64,000 nt of DNA from Leptolinea sp964420995. Lineage in GTDB: Bacteria > Chloroflexota > Anaerolineae > Anaerolineales > Anaerolineaceae. The position numbers and the translations under genes are program-made. Below are positions 8,802 to 18,222 of this stretch, piece by piece; the first letter of the stretch is position 1, and each line of letters opens with the position of its first letter. The stretch is from assembly GCA_964420995.1 (NCBI GenBank), contig CAYQUX010000008.1, forward strand, positions 62,001 to 126,000, in the 5' to 3' direction. The notes under the pieces were generated by a model. The model was not told the origin of the DNA. It made no database searches and saw only the letters and a list, made by a program, of their open reading frames with translations.

Positions 8802-10214
8802 ATGACAACTACCCGACTCTCCTCAAAAACCAAGCTGGCCTACGGGGCCGGCGACCTGGGCGCGGCGATCGCCACCGCCATCAACGGATTTTTCCTGCTT
8901 AACTTCCTGATCAATGTGGCCGGTCTGCGCCCGGGAATCGCGGGCAATGTCTTCCTGGTAGCCAAGATATGGGACGCGGTAAACGATCCGCTCATCGGCT
9001 GGCTGACCGACCGCACGGTAAGCAAGTTTGGCCGCCGCCGGCCGTGGCTGCTCATCGCCGCCATCCCCTTCGGGCTGGCCTTCTTCCTGCAATGGATCGT
9101 CCCGCCGTTGAGTGAGATGGGTTTGTTCTGGTACTACCTTGTCGTGGCTATTCTGCTGGATACGGCATTTACCGCTGTCAATGTGCCCTACGCCGCACTC
9201 ACCGCCGAACTAACCCAGGATTACGATGAACGCACCCGCCTTTCCTCCGTGCGCATGGGTTTCTCCATCCTCGGCGGTGTGCTGGCAGCTTTCTTTCACG
9301 GTATCATCGTCAGCCAGTTCCCGCAGGACCCAAAATTCGGGTATATGGTCAGTGCCGCCATCTGGGCATTTTTCATCGCTGGGCCATGCTTTATCACTTT
9401 CTTTGGCACCAAAGAACCTGATTTCGCCATCAATATAAAACCAGCCGCCAAAGGTCCTGGATTCGTTGAAAGTTTTAGAATAGCCCTGAGCAATAAACCT
9501 TTCATCCTGGTCACCACCATTTACATGCTGTCGTGGCTGGCCATCCAATTCGCGCAGAACAACCTGCAACTCTACACGAAAGACTGGATCAAGATGGATA
9601 TGGGGCTATTCAGTTTCCTGCTTCTGGCTATCCAATTTTCTTCCTTTATATGGGTGCTCATCTGGGCGAAGGTCAGCGAGCGTATCGGAAAGAAAAATGT
9701 GTATTACCTGGGTACGGGATTTTTCGTCTTCGCGTTGATGGGACTGTTCTTCCTCCAGCCGGGACAGGTGGTGGCCACCTTCGTGCTGGCTGCTGTCGCC
9801 GGGATCGGCATCTCGGTGGGTTACCTTGTTCCCTGGAGCATGGTGCCGGATGTAGTTGAACTGGACGAACTGGAAACCGGTCAACGCCGCGAGGGGATTT
9901 TCTACGGCTTTTTTGTGTTCCTGCAAAAAATGGGGTTGGCGTTGGGATTGTTCATCTCCGGCTGGGCATTGGAGCTTTCAGGCTACATCAACGCCACGCC
10001 GGGGCTCCCTGACCCGGTCCAGCCCGCTTCTGCGCTCTTTGCCATCCGTGTGATCATCGGTCCGGCCAGCGCGGTAATTCTGCTGCTCAGCTTCCTGGCG
10101 GTGCGTGCCTATCCGATTACGCGTGAAAAGCACGCCGAGATCCGCGCCGAGTTGGCCAAACGAGAGTCTGAAGGTGCTGATTCCGCGGCCGAACCGGCGC
10201 AAATACCGGCATAA
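8802..10214 (+). CDS. GPH-family (MelB-like) sugar:cation symporter, MFS superfamily
   Basis: 470 residues with about 12 hydrophobic helices. The start KLAYGAGDLGAAIATAINGFFLL and the loop AKIWDAVNDPLIGWLTDRT...FGRRRPW are signatures of the glycoside-pentoside-hexuronide family (MelB, XylP, YicJ). A second signature follows at DYDERTRLSSVRMGFSILGG. The acidic residues of the DAVNDP helix are the usual cation-site residues. Members import glycosides or hexuronides with Na+ or H+. It lies 7 bp behind the patatin gene, with AAGGATG as ribosome-binding site, and a strong terminator follows. Confidence 0.9.
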   Translation: MTTTRLSSKTKLAYGAGDLGAAIATAINGFFLLNFLINVAGLRPGIAGNVFLVAKIWDAVNDPLIGWLTDRTVSKFGRRRPWLLIAAIPFGLAFFLQWIVPPLSEMGLFWYYLVVAILLDTAFTAVNVPYAALTAELTQDYDERTRLSSVRMGFSILGGVLAAFFHGIIVSQFPQDPKFGYMVSAAIWAFFIAGPCFITFFGTKEPDFAINIKPAAKGPGFVESFRIALSNKPFILVTTIYMLSWLAIQFAQNNLQLYTKDWIKMDMGLFSFLLLAIQFSSFIWVLIWAKVSERIGKKNVYYLGTGFFVFALMGLFFLQPGQVVATFVLAAVAGIGISVGYLVPWSMVPDVVELDELETGQRREGIFYGFFVFLQKMGLALGLFISGWALELSGYINATPGLPDPVQPASALFAIRVIIGPASAVILLLSFLAVRAYPITREKHAEIRAELAKRESEGADSAAEPAQIPA

Positions 10215-10430
10215 CCCCGGTTCATCCTACTTTCATTCAACAGAATTATGCTTACGGGTTGAATTCCGCCCGTTATTTTGACTGTCTAATCCAGGCGGGT
10301 TTTATTCTGTCACGCCATGCTTATCCTGTTTATCACTCCACGGCACAGCCGGGGTAACCCGGACAATCTTCGATAACTGGCAAAAACGCAATCACCTTTC
10401 CAAACATCACCCATGAGATGCAACCGGATA

Positions 10431-10460
10431 AAACGGAAGGATATTTCCTTCCGTTTTTTT
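10431..10460 (+). terminator. Rho-independent terminator of the patatin-GPH operon
   Basis: A perfect 11-bp stem (AAACGGAAGGA / TCCTTCCGTTT) with TATT loop runs into TTTT. It lies about 217 bp past the transporter stop. The rest of the 10215-10709 gap holds only a tiny ORF (MKRFAARSSFS, ATG at about 10583 behind GAGGA) that I do not call as a gene. Confidence 0.85.
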
Positions 10461-10709
10461 ATGGGAAGATCAACATTTATTCACCCGCGCGCCGTTATTT
10501 ATTCATTTCTTTGCATCATCTACAACAGAAATTAATAACTTTCGCCTATCATAGGTTGTAATGGATACTGAATAGAGGAATCATGAAGCGCTTCGCCGCG
10601 CGATCCAGCTTCAGTTAAGCAATAGTTTTAATCGACATCCATCAGGTTATCACGGGTGATCAAAAAGTAACATCCGGGCGCTGATAGTACCAAAAATAGG
10701 AGTAATAAT

Positions 10710-12536
10710 TTGAAACAGAAGACCTTTTCCGTGTTGTTCTTGCTTGCAATTGTCATTTCACTTGTGGCTGGCTCATTTGGAACCGTGTCCGCGGCCTCAT
10801 CTGAAACGGTGGATATCGGAGCCGCCACCCTTACGTTCAATAATAGCGGCTGGAAGTATGATTCAACCAATAATGTTTACTGGCAAATCGGTGTCCAGTA
10901 TTGCACCAATCCCGCATCCACAGAGTACGAATCCCTGGGAATTTACGTTCCCGGCCAGTATGTCACTGCTTTGGATAACGACAACGGCACCTTTACCCTG
11001 ACGGTAAAGGAGAACGGCAGCGTCAACGGATACACGGCAAAAACCGCCCCGATCGTCATCCCGGTAAATACGCCGGGGTATTCCGCGCAAAAAGCCCCGA
11101 CCGCCTACAATTACGATAAAGCAGCCAGTTATTTAAAAGCCGGGTATATCTATGTAACCGCGGGCGCGCGGGGACGCAGCAACGGGACTGACAGTTCCGG
11201 GAATTTGACCTTCAGCGGCGGCGCGCCCTGGGGGGTGACAGACTTCAAGGCAGCCATTCGCTTCCTGCGTTACAACAAAGCTGTTCTTCCCGGCGATGCG
11301 GAGAGTATATTTGTGTTCGGTATGAGCGGCGGTGGCGCGCAGACCGCCATTATTGGCGCCTCCGGTGACAGCGAACTCTATACGCCGTACCTTGAATCGA
11401 TCGGCGCGGCCATGAAAGATGCCAGCGGCCAATCCATAAGTGATGCCGTCAAAGGCGCCATGGCCTGGTGTCCGATCACCAGTCTGGATTACGCGAATGA
11501 AGCCTATGAATGGAATATGGGCCAGTATGTGTCGGCAGGCACACGCGCGGATACTACCTGGACCTCCGCCCTTTCAAAAGATCTGGCTTCTGCTTACGCG
11601 GACTACATCAACCAGCTTGGTTTAACCGACCCCGATGGTAATGTGTTGACCCTGGAAAAAACCGACAGCGGTATTTACGCGGCAGGCAGTTATTATGATC
11701 TGCTCAAATCCGTCATCGAACAATCCCTGAACAACTTCCTGTTTGATACCACCTTCCCCTATACCAAAAACACGGCCAAAGGTCCCGGGGGTATGCCCGG
11801 CGGAGGAATGCCGCCGGGACGACCAGATGCAAATATGCCGCAGGCAGAACAGTCCAACGCGATGCCCGCGGGTGATAACACATCAACAAAAGCCGCGTCC
11901 ACGACGTACAACACGGCTCAGGATTACATCAACTCTCTGAATTCCGATGAACAATGGATCACCTACAATGCTGAAAGCAACACGGCCACCATTTCCAGTG
12001 TTGAGGCATTTGTCAAACATTTCAAAAATGCCTCCAAAAATGTGGGCGCGTTTGACGGCCTGAACCGCGGTCAGGCGGAAAATGATGTATTTGGAAATGA
12101 TGGAAACGACTCGCTGCATTTTGATACTGTTCTGGCTAATTTATTGAAAACCAACCAGTCACGATACGCCGCGTTTTCTGATTGGGACGCTTCGGTGGTG
12201 GAAGCGTACTCCTCCGACCTGGCGCAGCTCGATACTCTGGGAAACAGCCTGCAATACCGCATGAATATGTACAACCCGATGTATTTCCTATTGAAATCCT
12301 ACGATGGATACCAGACCTCTTCCGTGGCGCCCTACTGGCGGATACAGACTGGAATAGAACAGGGCGACACAGCCTCCACAGTCGAGATAAACCTTGCTCT
12401 GGCGCTCGATCAATATGACGGTGTGCAGGATGTTGAATTTGAAACCGTTTGGGGTAAGGGGCATACCATGGCTGAAAGAACCGGTAACAGCACAGACAAT
12501 TTCATCAACTGGGTTAATGGGATTACCCGCCAGTAG
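10710..12536 (+). CDS. Secreted alpha/beta hydrolase, subtype B tannase-like
   Basis: 608 residues with a Sec signal peptide (MKQKTFSVLFLLAIVISLVA...SAAS). The nucleophile elbow GMSGG places Ser about 206, and the C-terminal WGKGHTMAER supplies the His about 585. The CPITSLDYANEAYEWNMGQ region resembles the bacterial subtype B tannase/feruloyl esterase group, which hydrolyses gallate or hydroxycinnamate esters of plant polyphenols. A low-complexity Gly/Met/Pro insert lies at about 354-400. The start is TTG with TAGGAG upstream; no better ATG exists. It has its own terminator. Family assignment is by recall of motif pattern; the substrate is inferred. Confidence 0.72.
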   Translation: MKQKTFSVLFLLAIVISLVAGSFGTVSAASSETVDIGAATLTFNNSGWKYDSTNNVYWQIGVQYCTNPASTEYESLGIYVPGQYVTALDNDNGTFTLTVKENGSVNGYTAKTAPIVIPVNTPGYSAQKAPTAYNYDKAASYLKAGYIYVTAGARGRSNGTDSSGNLTFSGGAPWGVTDFKAAIRFLRYNKAVLPGDAESIFVFGMSGGGAQTAIIGASGDSELYTPYLESIGAAMKDASGQSISDAVKGAMAWCPITSLDYANEAYEWNMGQYVSAGTRADTTWTSALSKDLASAYADYINQLGLTDPDGNVLTLEKTDSGIYAAGSYYDLLKSVIEQSLNNFLFDTTFPYTKNTAKGPGGMPGGGMPPGRPDANMPQAEQSNAMPAGDNTSTKAASTTYNTAQDYINSLNSDEQWITYNAESNTATISSVEAFVKHFKNASKNVGAFDGLNRGQAENDVFGNDGNDSLHFDTVLANLLKTNQSRYAAFSDWDASVVEAYSSDLAQLDTLGNSLQYRMNMYNPMYFLLKSYDGYQTSSVAPYWRIQTGIEQGDTASTVEINLALALDQYDGVQDVEFETVWGKGHTMAERTGNSTDNFINWVNGITRQ

Positions 12537-12552
12537 ATCCAGATTACCCGGC

Positions 12553-12587
12553 AAGACGGACGGCCAATCACCGTCCGTCTTTTATTA
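12553..12587 (+). terminator. Rho-independent terminator after the tannase-like gene
   Basis: An 11-bp perfect stem (AAGACGGACGG / CCGTCCGTCTT) with a 7-nt loop, followed by TTATT. Confidence 0.85.
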
Positions 12588-12633
12588 CTTAAAACCGGCA
12601 CAAAACCTGACTGTGGGTGGAAATACAGGGTCT

Positions 12634-12661
12634 TTGTGGTTTTCCCGCAATGGTATATAAT
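12634..12661 (+). promoter_or_regulatory. Probable sigma-70 promoter for the DUF3788 gene
   Basis: TTGTGG (12634-12639) and TATAAT (12656-12661) are separated by 16 bp, about 38 bp upstream of the ATG at 12699. Confidence 0.45.
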
Positions 12662-12698
12662 AGAAATTAATTACTACGATAATGATCGGGGTGAATCG

Positions 12699-13124
12699 AT
12701 GGAAACCATCAACAATATCGAATTACGAGATGAAACGGTATACCCGGACGAAACCGTTCTTTCCGGTATTCTTGGAGATTCATTTCCAGCCTACCAGGGC
12801 CTCCTCAAATTGTATGATGAAAATCAACTGGTCTATACCTGGCGGTTTTACCATGACGGCAAAGCCTGGCTCTGCAAGGTGCAAAAGAAGAACAAGACCA
12901 TCGTGTGGATGTCAGCCTGGAAAGGCTACATGCAGGCCACCATATATATGCCGGAAGTGAACATGGATCAGGTGTATGCTCTTGATATTGATGAGCAACG
13001 TAAGAATGTTTTTCGTAACGCCCGAAGCATGGGCAAATCGCGGGCGTGCATCTTTGAGATAATAACCCCTGAGGTACTGAAGGACTTTGAGAAATTAATG
13101 CGTTTGAAAATGTCCTTAAAATAA
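12699..13124 (+). CDS. DUF3788-like protein
   Basis: 141 residues. The order W-R-F-Y-x-D-G-K-A-W-L-C-K-V, then IVWMSAWKGYMQATIYM, then a Lys/Arg-rich ARSMGKSRACIFEI and the ending LMRLKMSLK fits the DUF3788 family, small soluble proteins of unknown function. The ATG at 12699 is preferred over an upstream in-frame start, which would fall before the probable transcript start. It is monocistronic and converges with the HD-domain gene. Confidence 0.65.
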   Translation: METINNIELRDETVYPDETVLSGILGDSFPAYQGLLKLYDENQLVYTWRFYHDGKAWLCKVQKKNKTIVWMSAWKGYMQATIYMPEVNMDQVYALDIDEQRKNVFRNARSMGKSRACIFEIITPEVLKDFEKLMRLKMSLK

Positions 13125-13126
13125 AA

Positions 13127-13168
13127 GAAAAACTGACGACTTTCAGAATCCGAAGCCATCAGTTTTTT
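13127..13168. terminator. Bidirectional terminator between convergent genes
   Basis: AAAAACTGA and TCAGTTTTTT flank a 22-nt, partly self-complementary centre. Each strand has a T-run after the stem, serving both the DUF3788 gene (+) and the HD hydrolase gene (-). Confidence 0.65.
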
Positions 13169-13184
13169 ATTAATATTTGGGGTG

Positions 13185-13982
13185 TCATTCGATCTCAAAT
13201 TCCTTTACAGGCCTCTTTTCATCACCTTCTTCTATAAACGCGCTTATGACAATATATTTCTCGATACCGGAACCGACCAGTTTGTGTTTTAAAAGCTCAT
13301 CCACCTGAAAGATCCCGGCCATATTGTTCATATAAATATTGATCTGGATCGGCTTTCGACCGCCTTCCGCGATCTCCACCCGGTTGATGGCTGCCGCCGA
13401 AACCGAATGGATATCAATCTTCCCAAGCTCATACGGAATTCTGGATCGGCCTTCGCTCATGTCCAGCGCGTCTGCCACCCGCACAATTCCCGCCTCAACC
13501 GTATACGGATTTCCGCCGCTGCGGTGCGCGATGATCGCGTGCAGCACTTCAGAGGTGACGATGGTCCTTTCTTCAATATCCATGAAATCCAGAACCCGGT
13601 GGAGAATCGTGTTCGCGAGAAAAAGACTGAAACCTTCGTGCCCTTCCCGGTTGATCGACATCCCAAGATCGTGAAAGATACTGGCGAGCATGATCACGAG
13701 TTCAGCATGGTCGCTTGAAAGTCCGTAATTCTTCACAATGGACATATCTATGTTGTTTTTCACCAGTATACGGGCCAGACGGGTGGCAATGTTTGCCACG
13801 ATTTGAAAATGAACCGGCCCATGGTCTGTCATTTCCAGCCGGTCAATAGCGTTGACGTTTGAGATTCGCCATAGAGTCTTAATCTCAACATCCCGGTTGA
13901 TCACGTCCAGTGCTTTTTCCTGCAACGAACCGGACCGGTACGGCACATGGATATCAATCTGTGAATATTTTTTGGGTTCCAT
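13185..13982 (-). CDS. HD-domain phosphohydrolase
   Basis: 265 residues with metal-binding motifs of the HD superfamily: His54 or His58 in MTDHGPVHF, His104-Asp105 in SIFHDLGM, and Asp in ADALDMSEG (about 171-174). LEMTDHGPVHFQIV at the domain start matches a stand-alone bacterial/archaeal HD group annotated only as metal-dependent phosphohydrolase. The C-terminal 90 residues are beta-rich with no second known domain. GGAG precedes the start. The nucleotide substrate is unknown. Confidence 0.82.
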   Translation of the reverse strand: MEPKKYSQIDIHVPYRSGSLQEKALDVINRDVEIKTLWRISNVNAIDRLEMTDHGPVHFQIVANIATRLARILVKNNIDMSIVKNYGLSSDHAELVIMLASIFHDLGMSINREGHEGFSLFLANTILHRVLDFMDIEERTIVTSEVLHAIIAHRSGGNPYTVEAGIVRVADALDMSEGRSRIPYELGKIDIHSVSAAAINRVEIAEGGRKPIQINIYMNNMAGIFQVDELLKHKLVGSGIEKYIVISAFIEEGDEKRPVKEFEIE

Positions 13983-14047
13983 AGAGCAGATAAGCTCCTT
14001 TTATTATGAAAAATGGTACTTTACTCTTGTAGTATAACCAATAATAT

Positions 14048-14080
14048 AAGAGCAGCTTTCAATCTGCGAAAGCTGCTCTT
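14048..14080 (-). terminator. Terminator hairpin after the GH10 gene
   Basis: A perfect 13-bp stem (AAGAGCAGCTTTC / GAAAGCTGCTCTT) with a 7-nt loop lies 16 bp after the xylanase stop. The T-tract on the minus strand is poor (ATATTATT). Confidence 0.6.
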
Positions 14081-14096
14081 TCAGTAATTTTACATG

Positions 14097-15323
14097 TTAG
14101 AGATGGATGTCGAAATTCGTTGATTTTCCATCCACAGCGAAGGTCTTCCGTTCACCATTCACGGTCAATTCATAGTCACCGGGAAAGCCGGTAAACAACA
14201 TCTTTCCCGTATCATCGGTTTTCAATTCGGTCGGCGGCAGCCACCACTCACCCTTAACCCGTTTGAGCAGCTCATCATACGCCGGCTTGCGTGATCCGTC
14301 GCGCCGGATCAGACCTCCGGGCGCGTTGAGCCAGTTGCCATCCTGCATATCCCACCAGGTGATTCCCTCCACCAATGGGTGCGCGAAGAGCGTTTCATAG
14401 TGGGTGATCGCTTCCTGCGCCTGGCGTTCCTCCCCGTCGGGGGTGGACGGCCACTCCGTCACCTGGTAATCGTTCAGGTCAACAATTTCCGGCGGCATCA
14501 AGTGCCCTGAAACCAGGGTGGTCTCGGTGAAATGAATGGGCAGGTTGAACCGGCTGAAGTGTTCCAAAATTTTCAAAGTCTTTTCCACACCCCAGTATCC
14601 CTGATGCATATGTGACTGCAAGCCGATCACATCGATCTTCACCCCGGCAGTCAGGCAGCCTTCCACCAGAATATCATAGGCGTCTGACATATCAAAATCG
14701 TTGATCAGAAATGTGGCATTCGGGTTTTCCGCGCGCGCCGTCTCAAACATCGTTTTTACCGTCTGGATGCGTCCCATCTCTTTACAGATGCGCGTGATGG
14801 CGTTGTCATAACGGTCAAATACCGGCATGATCACGGCTTCGTTGATCACGTCCCACATATCAATCAAGCCGTGAAATCCGGAGACTTCCCGCCGGATGCG
14901 CACCTTCTGTTCCTCCAGTATGCGCGTGTTGGTTTCCGGCAGCAGCCAGTCAACACACAGGGTATGCCAGCACAGGGGATGCCCCTTTACCGTCAGGTTG
15001 TGTTCCTTGCACCACAGGGCGGCGTTTCGCAGCGGTTCTGTTCGGGGTTTGCCGCGGACCGGCTCAAACTGACCCCAGTAGAACGGCAGGGTGGCCGCGT
15101 TGAACAACGCGGTCAGGTTTTCCGCGCGTTCCTGTGCAAGTTCAAGTTCTTTGCCGCTGTAGTCCCCATTTGCCAGTGGGACAGTGTCAAATGCCGCCGT
15201 GCCAAACAGAAATTTATGGTTCGTCTGCGCCACGGTCACCGGATGGTTGGAAAGGGGGCTGCCATCCGCTTTCTGAATGTTTATGGCGGCATCGATCATG
15301 CGGTTTTTTATCCGGCTGTTCAT
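14097..15323 (-). CDS. GH10 endo-1,4-beta-xylanase, no signal peptide
   Basis: 408 residues. GHPLCWHTL, then DMWDVINEA with acid/base Glu162, and HFTETT with nucleophile Glu267 place it in glycoside hydrolase family 10, which cleaves xylan backbones. The N terminus (NHPVTVAQTNHKFLFGTA) and the C-terminal tail (GFPGDYELTVNG) recall the flanking segments of plant-type GH10 proteins. No signal peptide or carbohydrate-binding module is visible, so it may act inside the cell on imported oligosaccharides. AGGAGTG precedes the ATG. It is monocistronic. Confidence 0.9.
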   Translation of the reverse strand: MNSRIKNRMIDAAINIQKADGSPLSNHPVTVAQTNHKFLFGTAAFDTVPLANGDYSGKELELAQERAENLTALFNAATLPFYWGQFEPVRGKPRTEPLRNAALWCKEHNLTVKGHPLCWHTLCVDWLLPETNTRILEEQKVRIRREVSGFHGLIDMWDVINEAVIMPVFDRYDNAITRICKEMGRIQTVKTMFETARAENPNATFLINDFDMSDAYDILVEGCLTAGVKIDVIGLQSHMHQGYWGVEKTLKILEHFSRFNLPIHFTETTLVSGHLMPPEIVDLNDYQVTEWPSTPDGEERQAQEAITHYETLFAHPLVEGITWWDMQDGNWLNAPGGLIRRDGSRKPAYDELLKRVKGEWWLPPTELKTDDTGKMLFTGFPGDYELTVNGERKTFAVDGKSTNFDIHL

Positions 15324-15479
15324 GGGTCACTCCTGTACTGATCTGAAATAGTCATCCAATTATAGTGGAATCATGTCAACCTTTCGGATTCGATACAATG
15401 GGGCGCAGTTTCCCCGTATGAGCCTATCGGGCTAAAATATTATCGGATGTGTTATTCCGAATAACCAAAGGACCAGTCC

Positions 15480-16565
15480 ATGAACCCTGTTCATCAGACA
15501 TCCAGACACAATTTAAATATCCACCGATTGATATTCCCGCTGATCAACGCCCTGATATTTGGCATTCTGGGAGTGCTTTTCGGGTATTACATGGTGGAGC
15601 TGGTGTACTGGATGCTGGCCGGTACGATTACAGGGCTGATTATTGGCCTGATCGTCGAAATCGGTCTTGGCGCGGTTGGCGGGTGGATCTACCACCGCAG
15701 GGTTATCCTGACTGTACTGTTGGAAATCATCCTGTGTATCACCATACTCGCTCCATTCCTGTATTTTTACCCGAACACCCGGGCAAACCGGCATCCCGTC
15801 TGTTGTATCGAAAATAGCGGACTTGGCACCCGGGTGGAAGCGGTACGTATCGCGGCCGCTGACGGCGAAATACTGGCTGGCTGGTACGCTCCCCCTGAAG
15901 ATGACAATGGTACGGTTATCCTGGTTCTGCACGGCACCGGCGGTGACCGCACAAGCTCGCTGGCACATGCCAGGGTGTTGCATGACGCGGGCTTTGGTGT
16001 GCTGGTGTATGACCAGCGCGCGTTGGGTGAGAGCAGCGGGGAACGCGCGTCGGTCGGTCTGTATGACAAGCGGGACATTACGCCGATATTAGACTGGTTG
16101 GTGTCACAAAAACATGCAAATCCGGAAAAGATCGGCGGGGTGGGGTTATCTCTTGGTGCGCATATCCTGATCGGCGCCGCCCCGGATGAGCTCCGTATGA
16201 GTGCCATCTGGAGTGATGGATTGGGGATCAACACCATCGCCGACCTTCCGCCGCAGGTCAGTAACAGTGAAAAATTTATGACCTTCATCGAAGGCCAGAC
16301 CAACTGGGTCACTGAACTCTACCTGGGTGAAAAACTCGTACCGGTCAAGCAGCTCATCCCACGCATCGCCCCACGACCGTTAATGCTGGTGGCCGGCGAG
16401 TTGGAACCGTACGAAACCCAATTCAACCGTGAGTACGAATCATTGCTGGGAAAAAACGGGCATGTCTGGATCGTGGCAAGTGCCGGGCATGTGGGAGGGC
16501 TGTCTGCCGAACCCGAGATTTATTCGCACCGTATGGTGGATTTTTTCAAAGAAGCTTTCCGGTAA
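15480..16565 (+). CDS. Membrane-anchored alpha/beta hydrolase
   Basis: 361 residues: an N-terminal block of about three transmembrane helices (residues about 15-105), then an alpha/beta hydrolase domain with VLHGTGGDRTS oxyanion loop, YDQRALGESSG, nucleophile elbow GLSLG, and C-terminal ASAGHVGG carrying the probable His. The catalytic domain should face outward or lie at the membrane surface. AAAGGA is the ribosome-binding site. Substrate unknown; the closest general description is COG1073-type hydrolase. Confidence 0.8.
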   Translation: MNPVHQTSRHNLNIHRLIFPLINALIFGILGVLFGYYMVELVYWMLAGTITGLIIGLIVEIGLGAVGGWIYHRRVILTVLLEIILCITILAPFLYFYPNTRANRHPVCCIENSGLGTRVEAVRIAAADGEILAGWYAPPEDDNGTVILVLHGTGGDRTSSLAHARVLHDAGFGVLVYDQRALGESSGERASVGLYDKRDITPILDWLVSQKHANPEKIGGVGLSLGAHILIGAAPDELRMSAIWSDGLGINTIADLPPQVSNSEKFMTFIEGQTNWVTELYLGEKLVPVKQLIPRIAPRPLMLVAGELEPYETQFNREYESLLGKNGHVWIVASAGHVGGLSAEPEIYSHRMVDFFKEAFR

Positions 16566-16674
16566 AAATCCTTTTTATTTTTAGCCTTTTCATGTTTTGT
16601 ATAATATCTTGATTAGGATTCTTTGAATGCTTTTCATAGTTACATAAAAAAATCATGAGTATTGGGGATTGAGC

Positions 16675-18222
16675 ATGCGTATCTTTCATCGAGCGGTAGC
16701 GTATTCACGTGAAATCTGGATCATTGCCATTACGGCGTGTGTGAAATTCGCGTTGCAGGTATACATCGCGCCCGGTTATGGTTACTTCGGTGATGAGCTT
16801 TACACTATCGCCTTGAGCCGCCATCTCGCATTTGGGTACGTCGATCTTCCACCATTAGTTCCGGCGTTAATGGCAGTCAGCCGAGCCATTCTGGGTGAAT
16901 CTCTGTTGGCTTTTCATGTTGTTCCAGCGTTGGCAGGTGCCGTAAAGTTGATATTTATCTGTCTGATCACCAGAGAGTTTGGCGGGCGCTGGTTTGCTGT
17001 GCTGATCAGCGCAATAACTGTGATCTCCATCCCTGTCTGGCTCAGTCTGGATTCTATCTTCTGCTATGACAGCATTGACCAGTTGGTCCTGGCGATTTTT
17101 TTATACCTGACCGTCAGATTCCTTAAGAGTGGAGAGAAAAAATACTGGTTGTGGCTCGGGTTGACCGCCGGAGTCGCCTGCATGACCAAAATGACTCTGC
17201 TTTTCCTGGGACCGGGTTTCCTCGCAGCCCTCTTGTTGTCGCAATACCGGCGTCACCTTCTGACTCCATGGCCGTACCTGGGAGCCGCCATTTGCCTTCT
17301 GGTTGTTTCACCGTATATCATCTGGCAAATTGCAAACCATTGGCCAACCCTGGAGTACTGGGTGAATTACGGCACTTTACGAATGTATCAGGTGTCCTTC
17401 AGCCAATTCCTCATCAATATTTGGATTTACATGAATCCATTTCTGTTGCCGTTATGGTTCATCGGGCTGGTTCGCCTGTTTCGCCGTTTCAAAGGGCACG
17501 ATTTTTCTTTCTTTGGAGTCCTGTTCCTGGCAACCTTGATACTACTCTACTTCCTGCATTCTACCCCGCGCCTGATCATAGAATTGTTTATTCCCCTTAT
17601 CGCAGCCAGTTCCATCGCCCTGGAGACGTTATTAACCGGAAACCTTTCCCGATATGTCATCAGACCACTGGTAATTGCAGGCATTATGGCAGCCGGTCTG
17701 GCTATGATGCCTTCGTCTCTTCCCATTCTACCGGCAGACAGGCTGCCTGAGATCACCCGTTCATCCAAATATTGGTTCGGGCAGATGCGCGAGATGGTTG
17801 GCGGCAATTCCAATTCGCCGCAATTGCTGGTTGGTCGTCAGGGTTGGGATGTTCTGGTTCAAGAAGTGGCTGGTGTTTATAATTCCCTCTCCGAGGCTGA
17901 TCGAAGGATTGCCGGGATCTATGCGGATTCCTATATGTTCGCCGGAGCCATTGATCTTTATGGCCCACAGTATGGATTGCCGCATGCTGTCAGTGAATCG
18001 CTGACATATTACCTCTGGGGCCCCGGTTATTCCTGGGATGTCATGCTTATCGTAACCAGGAGATCAAACAACCTTGCGGTTTTCTTCAATGAATGTGAAT
18101 TAAAGGCCACCGTGAAAGGTGATTATGATCCGGCATTCTTCGGAAATCCAAATATCTACTTATGCCGGAAACCGGGAGTGCCTGCCGAAAAGATCTGGGG
18201 AAGTTTGAAAAATTACCGATGA
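16675..18222 (+). CDS. GT39/PMT-like membrane glycosyltransferase
   Basis: 515 residues with about 10-12 hydrophobic segments. The first extracytoplasmic loop has YGYFGDELYTIALSRHLAFGYVDLPPLVPALMA. The Asp-Glu pair and DLPPL pattern are typical of GT39/ArnT-like enzymes that move sugars from polyprenyl-phosphate donors. The C-terminal 130 residues are soluble. ATG at 16675 is preferred, with GGGG upstream, over a TTG 6 bp earlier. The stop overlaps the next start as ATGA. The acceptor is unknown. Confidence 0.8.
   Translation: MRIFHRAVAYSREIWIIAITACVKFALQVYIAPGYGYFGDELYTIALSRHLAFGYVDLPPLVPALMAVSRAILGESLLAFHVVPALAGAVKLIFICLITREFGGRWFAVLISAITVISIPVWLSLDSIFCYDSIDQLVLAIFLYLTVRFLKSGEKKYWLWLGLTAGVACMTKMTLLFLGPGFLAALLLSQYRRHLLTPWPYLGAAICLLVVSPYIIWQIANHWPTLEYWVNYGTLRMYQVSFSQFLINIWIYMNPFLLPLWFIGLVRLFRRFKGHDFSFFGVLFLATLILLYFLHSTPRLIIELFIPLIAASSIALETLLTGNLSRYVIRPLVIAGIMAAGLAMMPSSLPILPADRLPEITRSSKYWFGQMREMVGGNSNSPQLLVGRQGWDVLVQEVAGVYNSLSEADRRIAGIYADSYMFAGAIDLYGPQYGLPHAVSESLTYYLWGPGYSWDVMLIVTRRSNNLAVFFNECELKATVKGDYDPAFFGNPNIYLCRKPGVPAEKIWGSLKNYR

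Noticed and set aside
10583..10618. Eleven-codon ORF (MKRFAARSSFS) behind GAGGA upstream of the tannase-like gene
   Set aside because: Too short to support; it may be a leader peptide but nothing links it to the following gene.
18162..18218. Longer N terminus for the DUF72 protein
   Set aside because: The extra 19 residues lie inside the GT39 gene; the ATGA overlap at 18219 and the family start argue for the shorter form.
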